Positions 50,481 to 59,940 are shown, numbered from the stretch's first letter. The stretch is DNA of 64,000 nucleotides from Promicromonospora sukumoe 327MFSha3.1 (GCF_000385135.1 NZ_ARQM01000002.1:1-64000); one strand, 5' to 3'. The notes: a model not told the origin generated them from the letters alone. Numbers and translations: made by a program.

Positions 50481-50692
50481 GGGTTGCTCCCTCCGAGCGT
50501 CCACTCCGGTTGGCGACCGGGCGCCGTCGGAACCTCTCCGACGGCGGGCCCTCGCGGTGAAATTACCGCTACCTCGGACCTTTGCCCGGACTTTACCAAG
50601 GACCACTGACACAGCGGTAGTGAAATCGCCGTTTCAGAAGCTTTTCCCGGAGCCCCCGGAGATTCCAGGCCAGGGGTGACGGAAAGACGCGG
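50481..50692. other. Intergenic region before nfeD
   Basis: No gene is seen. It holds the promoter of the nfeD-SPFH pair and the end of the ATPase gene. TACCGCT and AGCGGTA occur as an inverted pair roughly 45 bases apart. No strong terminator or operator is evident. Confidence 0.4.
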
Positions 50693-51478
50693 TCAGCGGG
50701 CGGCGCGAGCGAGCCAGCGACCGCCGCCGTGCGCGACGACGAGGGGCAGCCCGAAGGCCGCCGAGAGGTTGTCCGCGGTGAGGACCTCCTCGATCGGGCC
50801 GGCCGCCTGGATGCCCGCCTTCTTCATCAGCAGCAGGTGCGTGAAGCCCGGCGGGATCTCCTCGACGTGGTGCGTCACGTGGATCAGCACCGGGGAGGCC
50901 GGGTCGTCCGCGAGCGCGGACAGCGTGGCCACCAGCTCCTCGCGGCCGCCGAGGTCGAGGCCCGCGCCGGGCTCGTCGAGCAGCAGCAGCTCGGGGTCGG
51001 TCATGAGCGCCCGCGCGATCTGCACGCGCTTGCGCTCGCCCTCGGACAGGGTGCCGTAGGTGCGGTCGGCGAGGTGGTCGACGTCGAACGAGGCGAGCAG
51101 GTCCTTGGCCCGCTGCTCGTCGAGCTCGTCGTAGCTCTCGCGCCAGCGGCCGGTCACGCCGTAGGCGGCGGTCAGCACGACGTCGCGCACGGTCTCCGCC
51201 GTCGGCAGCCGCTCGGCGAGCGCCGCGCTGGCGATGCCGATGCGCGGGCGCAGCTCGAACACGTCGACGCGGCCGAGGGTCGCGTCGAGGATGTCGGCGG
51301 TGCCCGACGTCGGGTGCAGGCGCGCCGCGACGATCTGGAGCAGGGTCGTCTTGCCCGCGCCGTTGGGCCCGAGAACGATCCAGCGCTCTCCCTCGTTCAC
51401 CTGCCAGTCCACGGAATCGAGGATGGTCGAGGTGCCGCGACGGACGGTGACGCCCGCAAGGTGGAGAACCGAGCTCAT
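50693..51478 (-). CDS. Orphan ABC ATPase (YlmA/ModF-like)
   Basis: The 261-residue ATPase has Walker A GPNGAGKTTLLQIV, signature LSEGERKRVQIARAL, Walker B LLLLDEPGAGLDLGGRE and H-loop HVTHHVEEIP. The final block HLLLMKKAGIQAAGPIEEVLT matches YlmA-type ATPases. No membrane subunit is encoded nearby, so it may not be a transporter component. ATG 51478 is used, with a GTG two codons upstream as alternative. Confidence 0.88.
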   Translation of the reverse strand: MSSVLHLAGVTVRRGTSTILDSVDWQVNEGERWIVLGPNGAGKTTLLQIVAARLHPTSGTADILDATLGRVDVFELRPRIGIASAALAERLPTAETVRDVVLTAAYGVTGRWRESYDELDEQRAKDLLASFDVDHLADRTYGTLSEGERKRVQIARALMTDPELLLLDEPGAGLDLGGREELVATLSALADDPASPVLIHVTHHVEEIPPGFTHLLLMKKAGIQAAGPIEEVLTADNLSAAFGLPLVVAHGGGRWLARAAR

Positions 51479-51521
51479 GGGCACCGACCCTACCTGAGAA
51501 GGTGTCATCTACAGTGCTGCG

Positions 51522-52283
51522 GTGGACATCGAACAGGACCTCCCCCGGAGCGTGCTGCTCGCCCTGTGGCTGCAGGGCATAGGCGACACCTCGGACGCCG
51601 TGAAGTCCGTGGTGGGCGACGACGAGCCGCACACCGTCGAGGGGCTGCCCGGCTTCGCCGACGGAACGGACCTCGACACCCTCTTCACGGCCTGGACCGA
51701 GGGGCCGCGCGAGGTGTGCGCGCTGCTCCCGGCGCCCGGTGACGCCTCGGGCGTCCCCGCGGCCGCCAACCACGACGCCACCGAGGCCGGTGAGTGCGTG
51801 GTGGTCACGACGCCCGCCGGGAGCTGGGCCGCCGTGCCCAGGGTCCAGGCGTTCGGCAGCCACATCGAGCCCGGCCACCTGGTGACGTGGCGGGTGGTGG
51901 CGATCCCGGAGTGGACCACGCTGGTGCAGGGCACCATCGGCTCGGTGTCCGACGCCGAGCGCGAGCTGCGCACGAGCCTCATGACGGCCACGGAGGCCCT
52001 GGACCAGCTCGACGTGGCCCGGTGGCGCGACGACGCCGCCGACGCGATCGAGCGGATCCGCTCGACCAGCACGTCGTCGTGGCCCGTGCCGCACCTGGAC
52101 GGGCGGCGCGCCCGCGTGCTGGACCTCGCCAACCGGCTGCGCGCCATCGTCGCCCTGGGCACGGTGGACGACGGAGGCGCGGTCAACGTCTTCCAGGTCG
52201 ACCAGCGCTCCACGGCGCTGCGCGAGGTGGACCGCACCGCGCGGCACGCGATGAGCGCGGCGACCTACGGCCGGGTGGCCTGA
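51522..52283 (+). CDS. Conserved actinobacterial protein of unknown function
   Basis: Not recognised beyond being a soluble, acidic protein of 253 residues. It has no signal peptide, no membrane segment and no catalytic motif that I can name. The C-terminal half is probably helical (ERELRTSLMTATEALDQLDVARWRDDAADAIERI). GTG 51522 is the only sensible start. It ends three bases before the convergent glgA stop, with no terminator between. Confidence 0.7.
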   Translation: MDIEQDLPRSVLLALWLQGIGDTSDAVKSVVGDDEPHTVEGLPGFADGTDLDTLFTAWTEGPREVCALLPAPGDASGVPAAANHDATEAGECVVVTTPAGSWAAVPRVQAFGSHIEPGHLVTWRVVAIPEWTTLVQGTIGSVSDAERELRTSLMTATEALDQLDVARWRDDAADAIERIRSTSTSSWPVPHLDGRRARVLDLANRLRAIVALGTVDDGGAVNVFQVDQRSTALREVDRTARHAMSAATYGRVA

Positions 52284-52286
52284 CCG

Positions 52287-53588
52287 CTAGACGCTCGCCA
52301 GCACCCGCCGGTAGACGTCCATGGTGCGGTCCGCGATGGCCGACCAGGCGAAGTGGTCCTCCGCCCGGCGGCGGCCCGCGGCCCCCAGCGCCGCAGCGGC
52401 CTCGGGGTCGGTGGCCACGCGGGTCAGCGCGGCGGCCAGGTCGGCCACGAACCGGTCGGGGTCCAGCGGTGTGCCCGTGCCGTCGTCGGACTGCTCGATC
52501 GGGACCAGCAGGCCGGTGACGCCGTCGTCGACCACCTCGGGGATGCCGCCGGTGGCGGTGCCCACGACGGGCAGGCCCACCGCCATCGCCTCCAGGTTCA
52601 CGATGCCGAGCGGCTCGTAGACGCTCGGGCAGACGAACACGGTGCACGCGGCCAGCACGGCGATCAGGTCGGGCCGCGGGAGCATCTCCTCGATCCAGAC
52701 GACGCCGGTGCGGGTCTCGCGCAGGCGCTCGACCAGGCCCCGGACCTCGGCCATGATCTCCGGCGTGTCCGGCGCCCCGGCGCACAGCACGAGCTGCACC
52801 TCGGGCGGCAGCTCGGCGGCCGCGCGCAGCAGGTACGGCAGGCCCTTCTGCCGCGTGATCCGGCCGACGAACACGACGGCGGGGCGGTCCGGGTCGATGC
52901 CGTGGCGGAGCACGGTCGCCTCCGCGGCGGCGTTGGCCTCGGCGTCGTCGGCGGCGGGACGGCGCCAGCCCGACAGGTCGATGCCGTTGTGCACCACGTG
53001 CACGCGCTCGGGGTCGAGCTCCGGGTAGACCCGCAGGATGTCGGCCCGCATGCCCGCCGAGACCGCGATGACGCCGGCGGCGCCCAGGTAGGCGGTGCGC
53101 TCGGCCCACGAGGAGAGCGCGTAGCCGCCGCCGAGCTGCTCGGCCTTCCACGGGCGCAGGGGCTCCAGCGAGTGCGCGGTGACGACGTGGGGCACGCCGT
53201 GCAGCAGGCCGCCCAGGTGGCCCGCCATGTTGGCGTACCAGGTGTGGGAGTGCAGCAGGTCGGCGCCCGCGACGTCGTCGGCCATCACCAGGTCGGTGCC
53301 CAGGGTGGCCAGGGCGGCGTTGGCGCCCGCGAGCGCCGTCGGCGTCGTGTAGCCGGTGACGCCGGAGGCCTCGGTCGCGGCGTCGCGCGGGCCGTCGAAG
53401 CAGCGGACGCGGACATCGGCGTGCTGTCGCAGGACCGCGGCCAGCTCGGCGACGTGGACGCCGGCGCCGCCGTACACGTTCGGCGGGAACTCGCGGGTGA
53501 GCAGGTCCACGCGGAGCGCGCCGTCGGGCCGGAGCTCGGGGGCGGGGCCGGCGGTGGCGGGAGCGGTGGCGGCGGGAAGGTCGGGCAC
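52287..53588 (-). CDS. glgA: Actinobacterial glycogen synthase (GT4 type)
   Basis: The 433-residue glycosyltransferase extends alpha-1,4-glucan or makes maltose-1-phosphate from ADP-glucose; actinobacterial GT4 members (GlgM) do the latter. Motifs are REFPPNVYGGAGVHVAEL, HSHTWYANMAGHLGG, VVFVGRITRQKGLPYLL and PSVYEPLGIVNLEAMAVGLPVVG (retaining-GT acidic motif). Divergent from glgC with 74 bases between, the standard arrangement for this pathway. Confidence 0.9.
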   Translation of the reverse strand: MPDLPAATAPATAGPAPELRPDGALRVDLLTREFPPNVYGGAGVHVAELAAVLRQHADVRVRCFDGPRDAATEASGVTGYTTPTALAGANAALATLGTDLVMADDVAGADLLHSHTWYANMAGHLGGLLHGVPHVVTAHSLEPLRPWKAEQLGGGYALSSWAERTAYLGAAGVIAVSAGMRADILRVYPELDPERVHVVHNGIDLSGWRRPAADDAEANAAAEATVLRHGIDPDRPAVVFVGRITRQKGLPYLLRAAAELPPEVQLVLCAGAPDTPEIMAEVRGLVERLRETRTGVVWIEEMLPRPDLIAVLAACTVFVCPSVYEPLGIVNLEAMAVGLPVVGTATGGIPEVVDDGVTGLLVPIEQSDDGTGTPLDPDRFVADLAAALTRVATDPEAAAALGAAGRRRAEDHFAWSAIADRTMDVYRRVLASV

Positions 53589-53662
53589 GATGCCAACCTA
53601 GCGTGCGGCACGTCTCAGCGTGCCACCTGACGGAACCGGCGGAAAGGCCTTAATGTCACCGT

Positions 53663-54904
53663 ATGGCCTCCGCTCCCCGCGTCCTTGCGATCGTCCTCGC
53701 CGGCGGTGAGGGAAAGCGGCTGATGCCGCTGACCGCCGCCCGCGCCAAACCAGCAGTGCCCTTCGGCGGTATCTACCGCCTGGTCGACTTCGCGCTGTCG
53801 AACATCGTCAACTCGCGGTACCTGCACGTCGTCGTGCTGACGCAGTACAAGTCCCACTCCCTGGACCGCCACATCTCCAAGACGTGGCGGATGTCGCCGC
53901 TGCTGGGCAACTTCGTGGCGCCGGTGCCGGCGCAGCAGCGCGTGGGCAAGCACTGGTACCTCGGCAGCGCCGACGCGATCTACCAGTGCCTGAACATCAT
54001 CGACGACGAGCGGCCGGACATCGTGGTCGTGGTCGGTGCCGACCACGTCTACCGCATGGACTTCTCGCAGATGGTGGACGCGCACATCGAGTCCGGCGCG
54101 CGCGCCACGGTCGCCGCGATCCGGCAGCCGATCGGGATGGCCGACCAGTTCGGCGTCATCGACGTGGACCCGGCCGACCCGTCGAAGATCCGGGAGTTCC
54201 TGGAAAAGCCGACCGAGCCCACGGGCCTGCCGGACTCCCCCGGCGAGATCCTCGCCTCGATGGGCAACTACGTGTTCGACGCCGACGCGCTGGTCGAGGC
54301 GGTCACCAAGGACGCGGCGAACCCCGACTCGCGGCACGACATGGGCGGCGACATCATCCCGGCGTTCGTGGCCGAGGGCGAGGCGGGCGTCTACGACTTC
54401 ATCCGCAACGACGTGCCCGGCTCCACCGACCGGGACCGCGGCTACTGGCGCGACGTCGGGACGATCGACTCGTTCTACGACGCGCACACCGACCTGATCG
54501 CGGTGCACCCGATCTTCAACCTCTACAACATGGAGTGGCCGCTGTACACGGGCTACACGGGGCTGCCGCCGGCCAAGTTCGTGCACGCGGGCCCGGGCCG
54601 GATGGGGCACGCCGCGGAGTCGATCGTGTCGCCGGGCGTGCTCATCTCGGGCGCGCAGGCGGCGGGCTCGGTGCTCTCCCCCGGCGTGCACCTGCACTCG
54701 TGGTCGAACGTGTCGAACTCGGTGCTGATGGACGACGTCCAGGTGCACCGCTACGCGCACGTGCACCGCGCGATCGTGGACAAGAACGTGATCATCAACG
54801 AGCGGGCCCGCATCGGCGTGGACCACGACGAGGACCGCGCGCGCGGCTTCACGGTCACGGAGTCGGGCCTCGTGGTGGTCCCGAAGGGCACGATCGTCGA
54901 CTGA
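53663..54904 (+). CDS. glgC: Glucose-1-phosphate adenylyltransferase (ADP-glucose synthase)
   Basis: Makes ADP-glucose from ATP and glucose-1-phosphate for the neighbouring glycogen synthase. The 413-residue protein has [52 protein letters not shown] and a left-handed beta-helix C-terminus ([21 protein letters not shown]). ATG 53663 follows the divergent promoter region. A long perfect palindrome lies 59 bases behind the stop. Confidence 0.95.
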   Translation: MASAPRVLAIVLAGGEGKRLMPLTAARAKPAVPFGGIYRLVDFALSNIVNSRYLHVVVLTQYKSHSLDRHISKTWRMSPLLGNFVAPVPAQQRVGKHWYLGSADAIYQCLNIIDDERPDIVVVVGADHVYRMDFSQMVDAHIESGARATVAAIRQPIGMADQFGVIDVDPADPSKIREFLEKPTEPTGLPDSPGEILASMGNYVFDADALVEAVTKDAANPDSRHDMGGDIIPAFVAEGEAGVYDFIRNDVPGSTDRDRGYWRDVGTIDSFYDAHTDLIAVHPIFNLYNMEWPLYTGYTGLPPAKFVHAGPGRMGHAAESIVSPGVLISGAQAAGSVLSPGVHLHSWSNVSNSVLMDDVQVHRYAHVHRAIVDKNVIINERARIGVDHDEDRARGFTVTESGLVVVPKGTIVD

Positions 54905-54963
54905 CTGGGCTGGGGCGCTGCCGCGCGGCCGCGCTGCGCGGGCGGCGCAGACGGCCGCGGCGT

Positions 54964-55019
54964 CGAACGTAGGGTTGGTCGCACTCTGAGCGCTCAGAGT
55001 GCGACCAACCCTACGTTCG
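54964..55019. terminator. Long perfect palindrome without loop (28-bp arms)
   Basis: Arms 54964-54991 and 54992-55019 are exact inverted copies (ends CGAACGTAGG/CCTACGTTCG, centre GAGCGCTC). It sits between glgC and serB, both on the plus strand, and probably terminates glgC. The complete lack of a spacer would allow cruciform extrusion or RNA folding with a strained loop. Confidence 0.6.
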
Positions 55020-55124
55020 GCCCCCAGGCCACGCCAAGGCCAGCCGCGCGCCCCACCGGCCCGGCAGCGCGCAGCGCGTGGACAGCGCCGCGCGCCGGCG
55101 CGCCGACCCGGCACACTGGTGCCC

Positions 55125-55745
55125 GTGAAGCGACTCATCGTGTCCGACGCCGACTCCACGTTCTTCCGCCAGGAGGTCATCGAGCTGATCGCCGAGCACG
55201 CCGGCACCCGCGACGAGGTCGCGGCAGTGACCGAGCGGGCGATGCGGGGCGAGCTCGACTTCGCCGGGTCGCTGCGCGAGCGCGTGGCGACGCTGGCGGG
55301 CGTGCCCGTCGAGGCGCTGGACAAGGTCCGCGCGGCGGTGGAGCTGATGCCGGGCGCCCGCGAGCTCGTGGCCGGGTGCCAGGCGCGCGGCTGGGCGTTC
55401 GGGCTGGTGTCGGGCGGGTTCGAGGAGATCGCCGTGCCGATCGCGCGCGAGCTGGGGATCGAGCTCGTGCGGGCCAACCGGCTGGAGGTCGCCCACGGCG
55501 TGCTGACCGGCCGCACCGTCGGCCCCGTCATCGACCGGGCCGCGAAGGCCGCGACGCTCCGGGAGTGGGCCGCGCAGACCGGGGTGCCGATGGAGCAGAC
55601 GGTCGCCGTGGGCGACGGCGCGAACGACCTCGACATGATCGGCGCCGCCGGCGTCGGCGTCGCGTTCAACGCCAAGCCCCTCGTGCGCGAGCAGGCCCCC
55701 CACGTGATCGAGGACCGCCTCGACAACCTGCTGGCCCTCCTCTGA
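55125..55745 (+). CDS. serB: Phosphoserine phosphatase (HAD family)
   Basis: Final step of serine synthesis: phosphoserine to serine. The 206-residue HAD enzyme has DADST with nucleophile Asp8 and acid Asp10 (SerB usually DxDST). SGGFEEIAVPIARELGI contains the motif-II serine, and motif III is GDGANDLDMI. The cap domain is small, and the N-terminal ACT domain of longer SerB proteins is absent. GTG 55125 is the likely start since it places DxDST near the N-terminus. Confidence 0.9.
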   Translation: MKRLIVSDADSTFFRQEVIELIAEHAGTRDEVAAVTERAMRGELDFAGSLRERVATLAGVPVEALDKVRAAVELMPGARELVAGCQARGWAFGLVSGGFEEIAVPIARELGIELVRANRLEVAHGVLTGRTVGPVIDRAAKAATLREWAAQTGVPMEQTVAVGDGANDLDMIGAAGVGVAFNAKPLVREQAPHVIEDRLDNLLALL

Positions 55746-55754
55746 GCCGAGTCC

Positions 55755-55834
55755 TGTCAGACACGAACGGACGTGTCAGACGTACAGGTCACCGGAGTGA
55801 TCCGTACGTCTGACACGTCCGTTCGTGTCTGACA
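55755..55834. terminator. Long perfect palindrome between convergent genes (31-bp arms)
   Basis: Arms 55755-55785 and 55804-55834 are exact inverted copies (ends TGTCAGACACG/CGTGTCTGACA). The 18-base loop can itself pair through TCAC/GTGA. Each arm contains TGTCAGAC twice. It separates serB (+) from the sixA-like gene (-). Confidence 0.65.
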
Positions 55835-55844
55835 CCGAGGGGCG

Positions 55845-56384
55845 TCAGGCAGGGCGCGTGACCTCGGTCAGGCGGGCCGTCTTGCGGTCCCAGTCCGCCC
55901 AGGCCAGGTCGGCCTCCAGCACCGAGTAGGTCGCCGTCGGGACGCCGACGCGCACCTGCGCGAGGGCGCCGTCCTCCGAGCCCGGGCCGGCGAGGAGCTC
56001 GGCCGTGCCCGCCATGGCGGGCTCGTGACCGATCACCAGGACGGTGCGGGCCGCGGGGTCCAGCTCACGCACCAGCGCCAGGACGCCGCGCGGCATCGCA
56101 CCCAGCAGGTCGTCGGTGTAGGCCACCGCCGGCTCCCCCAGGTGCTTGCGCACGAGGTCCCAGGTCTGCCGCGTCCGCAACGCCCCGGAGACGAGGACGG
56201 CGTCGGGCACGAGGCCGGACGCGACCAGCGCCGCCCCGACCTTCCCTGCCTGGTCCCGGCCACGCAAGGCGAGGGGTCGCGACTCGTCGGGAAGTTCCGA
56301 CGCCGGCTCCGCCTTCGCGTGCCGGAGCAACACCAGACGCCGTGACGGCGTCGTGGTGGGCTCCGTGCCCGACGCTCTGCCCAT
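55845..56384 (-). CDS. SixA-type histidine phosphatase
   Basis: The 179-residue phosphatase has RHAK with the nucleophile (Arg21-His22) and GHEPAMAG with the second histidine. SixA-like enzymes dephosphorylate phosphohistidine or act on small phosphate esters. The gene is 17 bases behind fabI and probably cotranscribed with it. A long palindrome follows its stop. Confidence 0.85.
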   Translation of the reverse strand: MGRASGTEPTTTPSRRLVLLRHAKAEPASELPDESRPLALRGRDQAGKVGAALVASGLVPDAVLVSGALRTRQTWDLVRKHLGEPAVAYTDDLLGAMPRGVLALVRELDPAARTVLVIGHEPAMAGTAELLAGPGSEDGALAQVRVGVPTATYSVLEADLAWADWDRKTARLTEVTRPA

Positions 56385-56401
56385 CAGTGCCTCCTGCCCA
56401 T

Positions 56402-57172
56402 CTACTGGCCCATGGCGTGCACGCCGCCGTCGACGTGCACGATCTCGCCTGTCGTCGCCGGGAACCAGTCGGACAGCAGGGCGGCGACGGCGCGCGCGGC
56501 CGGCTCTGCGGTGGTCTGGTCCCAGCCGAGCGGGGCTCGCGTCGGCCAGGCGTCCTCCATCGTCGCGAAGCCCGGGATGGACTTGGCGGCGGTGGTGCGG
56601 ATCGGCCCTGCCGAGACGAGGTTGCAACGGATGCCCTCGGGCCCGAGGTCGCGCGCCAGGTAGCGGTTGGCGGACTCGAGACCGGCCTTGGCCACGCCCA
56701 TCCAGTCGTAGACGGGCCAGGCGAACTGCGCGTCGAAGGTGAGGCCGACGACGGCACCGCCGTCGGTCATCAGCGGCTTGGCGGCCACCGCGATCGACTT
56801 GTACGAGAACGTCGAGACGTGCAGCGCGGTGGCGACGTCCTCCCAGGTGCCCGAGAGGAAGTTGCCGCCCATGACGGACTGCGGCGCGAACCCGATCGAG
56901 TGCACGACGCCGTCGAGCCGCTCGAAGCCCTCCGCACGCACGGCGTCGGCCAGCGCGTCGAGGTTCTCCTGGCTGGTGGCGTCCAGCTCCACGACCGGCG
57001 CCTCGACGGGGAGACGCTTGGAGAAGGCCTGGGTCAGCTTCATCTGCCGTCCGAAGGACGAGAGCACGACCTCCGCGCCCTCCTCCTGGGCGAGCCGGGC
57101 GGCGTGGAATGCGATCGACGAGTCCGTCAGCACGCCCGTGACGAGCAGCTTCTTACCTTCGAGGAGACCCAT
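56402..57172 (-). CDS. fabI: Enoyl-ACP reductase FabI (InhA-like)
   Basis: NADH-dependent reduction of the enoyl chain in fatty acid synthesis. The 256-residue protein has GLLEGKKLLVTGVLTDSSIA at the N-terminus, the catalytic Tyr/Lys pair in YDWMGVAKAGLES and the loop AGPIRTTAAKSIPGF. It is close to InhA, so triclosan and isoniazid-adduct classes would act on it. It follows fabG with a 160-base spacer and precedes the sixA-like gene. Confidence 0.95.
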   Translation of the reverse strand: MGLLEGKKLLVTGVLTDSSIAFHAARLAQEEGAEVVLSSFGRQMKLTQAFSKRLPVEAPVVELDATSQENLDALADAVRAEGFERLDGVVHSIGFAPQSVMGGNFLSGTWEDVATALHVSTFSYKSIAVAAKPLMTDGGAVVGLTFDAQFAWPVYDWMGVAKAGLESANRYLARDLGPEGIRCNLVSAGPIRTTAAKSIPGFATMEDAWPTRAPLGWDQTTAEPAARAVAALLSDWFPATTGEIVHVDGGVHAMGQ

Positions 57173-57332
57173 GTTGTCCTTCCGATCAGGCGCAGGCGTG
57201 CCGGAGCAACCCCTGTGCTGGGTGCGAGCGTAATGCGGATTGCAGCGTGGAACGAAACTCCGCGCCGTGTCACGCGCGGGGAATGTTGGATATGTACCGA
57301 CGAAACCGCTGGTGGCGGCGTCAGACTACGGG
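57173..57332. other. Spacer between fabG and fabI
   Basis: No gene is seen. CCGCGC (57260-57265) and GCGCGG (57274-57279) can form a small hairpin. The spacer may hold a separate fabI promoter. Confidence 0.4.
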
Positions 57333-58070
57333 TCAGTGACCCATCCCGAGACCGCCGTCGACGGGGATGAGGGCACCCGAGACGTAGCCGGCGGCGTCGG
57401 AGGCGACGAACGAGACGACGGCGGCGACCTCGTCCGGCGTGGCGAAGCGCCCCGCGGGGATCGACTTCAGGTAGCCGTTGCGCACGTCGTCGGACAGCGC
57501 GGCCGTCATGTCGGTCTCGACGTAGCCGGGCGCGACGACGTTCGCGGTGATGCCGCGCGAGCCCAGCTCGCGGGTGATCGAGCGGGCCATGCCCACCAGG
57601 GCCGCCTTCGAGGCGGCGTAGTTGACCTGGCCGGGGCCGCCGGACGTGCCGACGATCGAGCCGAGCAGCACGATGCGGCCCTTGCGGGCCCGGATCATGC
57701 CCTTGGAGGCGCGGCGGACGCAGCGGAACGTGCCCTTGAGGTTCACGTCGATGACGGTCTCGAACTCCTCGTCGCTCATGCGCATGAGGAGCTGGTCCTT
57801 GGTCACGCCGGCGTTGGCCACGAGCACCTCGACCCGGCCCATGTCGGCCTCGATCGCGGTGAAGGCGGCATCGACGGCCTCGGTGTCCGTGACGTCCGCC
57901 ACGTAGGGCTCGACACCCTTGGGCAGGTCCCCGCCGCGGTAGATCGTGGCGACGCGGTCGCCCTCGGCGACGAAACGCTCCGCGATGGCGCGGCCGATGC
58001 CGCGAGCGGCACCCGTCACGACGACCACACGGCCGGTGGGACCTGCGGCAATGCTCTGAGTGGCGGGCAT
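57333..58070 (-). CDS. fabG: 3-oxoacyl-ACP reductase FabG (housekeeping copy)
   Basis: Reduces 3-oxoacyl-ACP with NADPH in fatty acid synthesis. The 245-residue SDR has TGAARGIG near residue 20, NAG, Ser...YAASK (LLGSIVGTSGGPGQVNYAASK) and the C-terminal DGGLGMGH. Upstream of fabI, like fabG1-inhA (mabA-inhA) of mycobacteria. ATG 58070 is used. Confidence 0.93.
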   Translation of the reverse strand: MPATQSIAAGPTGRVVVVTGAARGIGRAIAERFVAEGDRVATIYRGGDLPKGVEPYVADVTDTEAVDAAFTAIEADMGRVEVLVANAGVTKDQLLMRMSDEEFETVIDVNLKGTFRCVRRASKGMIRARKGRIVLLGSIVGTSGGPGQVNYAASKAALVGMARSITRELGSRGITANVVAPGYVETDMTAALSDDVRNGYLKSIPAGRFATPDEVAAVVSFVASDAAGYVSGALIPVDGGLGMGH

Positions 58071-58331
58071 GGTGGTCACCTGAGGCTCCTCGATGCTGGG
58101 CTTTCGCAAGGGGCCGCGCGAGGCTGGGGGCCGCGGCCGGTACCTGGTCGATCCGGGTCCGCTGCGACGCTACCCCGCGCGTCGGACGCGCGCCGCGCGC
58201 GGCGGGCCACAGGGATCCACCGGACCTTGTCGGTTTCCTACAACAACCTCTTGTACGTCCAGCATGCACGACATCGTGTGAGGTACGTCGGCGTCGTGTC
58301 CGGGGAGGTCCGGCGCACGTAGACTGACAGC
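58071..58331. promoter_or_regulatory. Divergent control region of fabG and the DUF3099 gene
   Basis: No gene is seen in this 261-base stretch. CACGA-CA-TCGTG (58267-58278) is a small palindrome. TAGACT about 10 bases before the ATG at 58332 could be a -10 element. Confidence 0.4.
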
Positions 58332-58745
58332 ATGAGCGAGCCGGTTCCTTCCATCACCTCGGCCCCCGAGCCGCTGGCGGTGGACCAGGCGCGCCGCACG
58401 CGCAGCTACCTCATCCAGATGTCCATCCGCGTGGTCTGCATCATCGGCGCCGTGCTGGTCGACGGCTGGGTCCGCTGGGCCCTGGTGGCGGCCGCGGTGG
58501 TGCTGCCGTACTCGGCGGTGCTCGTCGCCAACGCCGGGCGCGACCACACGACGCACGACACCTCCCCCGTCACGCCGCAGGCGGCACCGATGCTCGAGGA
58601 GCTGCCCGAGGAGGCGCCCCCGGTCGCGCACGAGGGCAGGCCGGCCGGGACGCAGGACGACCGCCCGGACGACCCGGGCACCCACGACGGGACCGGACGG
58701 CTGAGCCCCGGCTCGGGCCGCGTGATCAACCACGTGGACGACTGA
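58332..58745 (+). CDS. DUF3099 membrane protein
   Basis: Small actinobacterial membrane protein of 137 residues with unknown function. Two membrane segments (SIRVVCIIGAVLVDGWVRWA and LVAAAVVLPYSAVLVANAG) match the DUF3099 pattern. The tail is acidic and Pro-rich. The next gene starts at its stop codon, so these form an operon with SURF1. Confidence 0.85.
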   Translation: MSEPVPSITSAPEPLAVDQARRTRSYLIQMSIRVVCIIGAVLVDGWVRWALVAAAVVLPYSAVLVANAGRDHTTHDTSPVTPQAAPMLEELPEEAPPVAHEGRPAGTQDDRPDDPGTHDGTGRLSPGSGRVINHVDD

Positions 58746-58996
58746 TGGACGTGCTGGGACTGACGGGCGGGACGCCCGACGCCGTTCCCGACGGCGAGCT
58801 GATCTGCAGCGCCAAGGGCTGCCGCGAGCAGGCCGCGTGGGGCCTGCTCTGGAACAACCCGAAGCTGCACACGCCGCAGCGGCGCAAGGTGTGGCTCGCC
58901 TGCGACGAGCACCGCGAGCACCTCGAGCAGTTCCTGGGCGCCCGGTCCTTCTGGAAGCAGACCGTCCCGGTCGCGGAGCTGGAAAGGGTCTCGTGA
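58745..58996 (+). CDS. Small conserved actinobacterial protein with Cys/His residues
   Basis: The 83-residue protein has CSAKGCREQA and ACDEHREHL, a possible CxxxxC...CxxH zinc site, and WNNPKLHTPQRRKVWLACDEH in the core. Its function is not known. It is translated between the DUF3099 and SURF1 genes with overlapping start and stop codons on both sides. Confidence 0.8.
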   Translation: MDVLGLTGGTPDAVPDGELICSAKGCREQAAWGLLWNNPKLHTPQRRKVWLACDEHREHLEQFLGARSFWKQTVPVAELERVS

Positions 58997-59940
58997 GCCA
59001 GACGCACGTGGCCGAGCGACCCCCGGCGCCCGACGACGCGCGCGGCCCGCGCACCACCCGCCAGTGGGTGATCCTGGCGGTGGCCGCCGTGGTGCTGGCC
59101 GCACTGTGCCTGGTCGCCGGACGCTGGCAGTGGAACCGGTACGAGTCCCGCGAGGCCGAGATCGACCTCATCGAGAACAACTGGTCGGCGCCCGCGGTGC
59201 CCGTGGACGAGATCCTGCCCGGGCCGGGCGCGGTGGTGCCGGACTCCGACGTCTGGCGCCCGGTCGAGCTGGAGGGCCACTACGTCACGGACGCGACCGT
59301 GCTGCTGCGCAACCGGCCGGTCGCGGGCCGCAACGGCTACCACGTGCTGGTGCCGTTCGAGGCGCGCCTGCCGGACGGCCAGGAGCTCGTGCTGGTCGTC
59401 AACCGTGGCACCGTTCCGCTCGGGCGCGACGCACGAGGCCCGGACGCCGTCCCCGACGCGCCGTCCGGTGACGTGACCGTCGTCGTGTCGCTGCGCGCCG
59501 ACGAACCGCCTTCCGACCGTGGCGCGCAGCCCGGCCAGGTGCAGGCGATCTCGACGGCCCAGGTGCTCGCCGCCGGACCCGACGGCGCCGGGTGGGCCGA
59601 GGGGCGCACGGTCGGCGCGTACGGCGCGCTGCGGTCGGAGCAGCCCGCTCCCGACGTGGCGCTGGCGACCCTGCCCAAGCCCGACACCGACCCGGGCTCG
59701 CACCTCTCCTACGCGTTCCAGTGGGCGATCTTCGCGCTCGGCGCCGTGGGCGGGTACATCGTGCTGTGGCGCCGCGAGCGCGGGGCGCTGCGCGGGGAGA
59801 ACGTGTCGGCGGGCGACCTGCTGCTGGCCTCGGGCGAGGCGACCGACGGCGAAGGGGTCCGGGCCCGCAAGGCGCCCAAGGAGCGCCGGCGTAGCGCCGA
59901 GGACGAGGAAGACGCGCTGATCGAGTCCCAGCTGCGCTGA
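58993..59940 (+). CDS. SURF1-family cytochrome oxidase assembly protein
   Basis: Assists haem insertion into aa3-type cytochrome oxidase. The 315-residue protein has two membrane segments (about residues 24-43 and 240-262) flanking an extracytoplasmic domain with WRPVELEGHY, LLRNRPVAGRNGYHVLVPF and VVNRGTVPLG. The C-terminus is charged. GTG 58993 overlaps the upstream stop (GTGA). A long palindrome follows 59 bases behind the stop. Confidence 0.9.
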   Translation: MSQTHVAERPPAPDDARGPRTTRQWVILAVAAVVLAALCLVAGRWQWNRYESREAEIDLIENNWSAPAVPVDEILPGPGAVVPDSDVWRPVELEGHYVTDATVLLRNRPVAGRNGYHVLVPFEARLPDGQELVLVVNRGTVPLGRDARGPDAVPDAPSGDVTVVVSLRADEPPSDRGAQPGQVQAISTAQVLAAGPDGAGWAEGRTVGAYGALRSEQPAPDVALATLPKPDTDPGSHLSYAFQWAIFALGAVGGYIVLWRRERGALRGENVSAGDLLLASGEATDGEGVRARKAPKERRRSAEDEEDALIESQLR

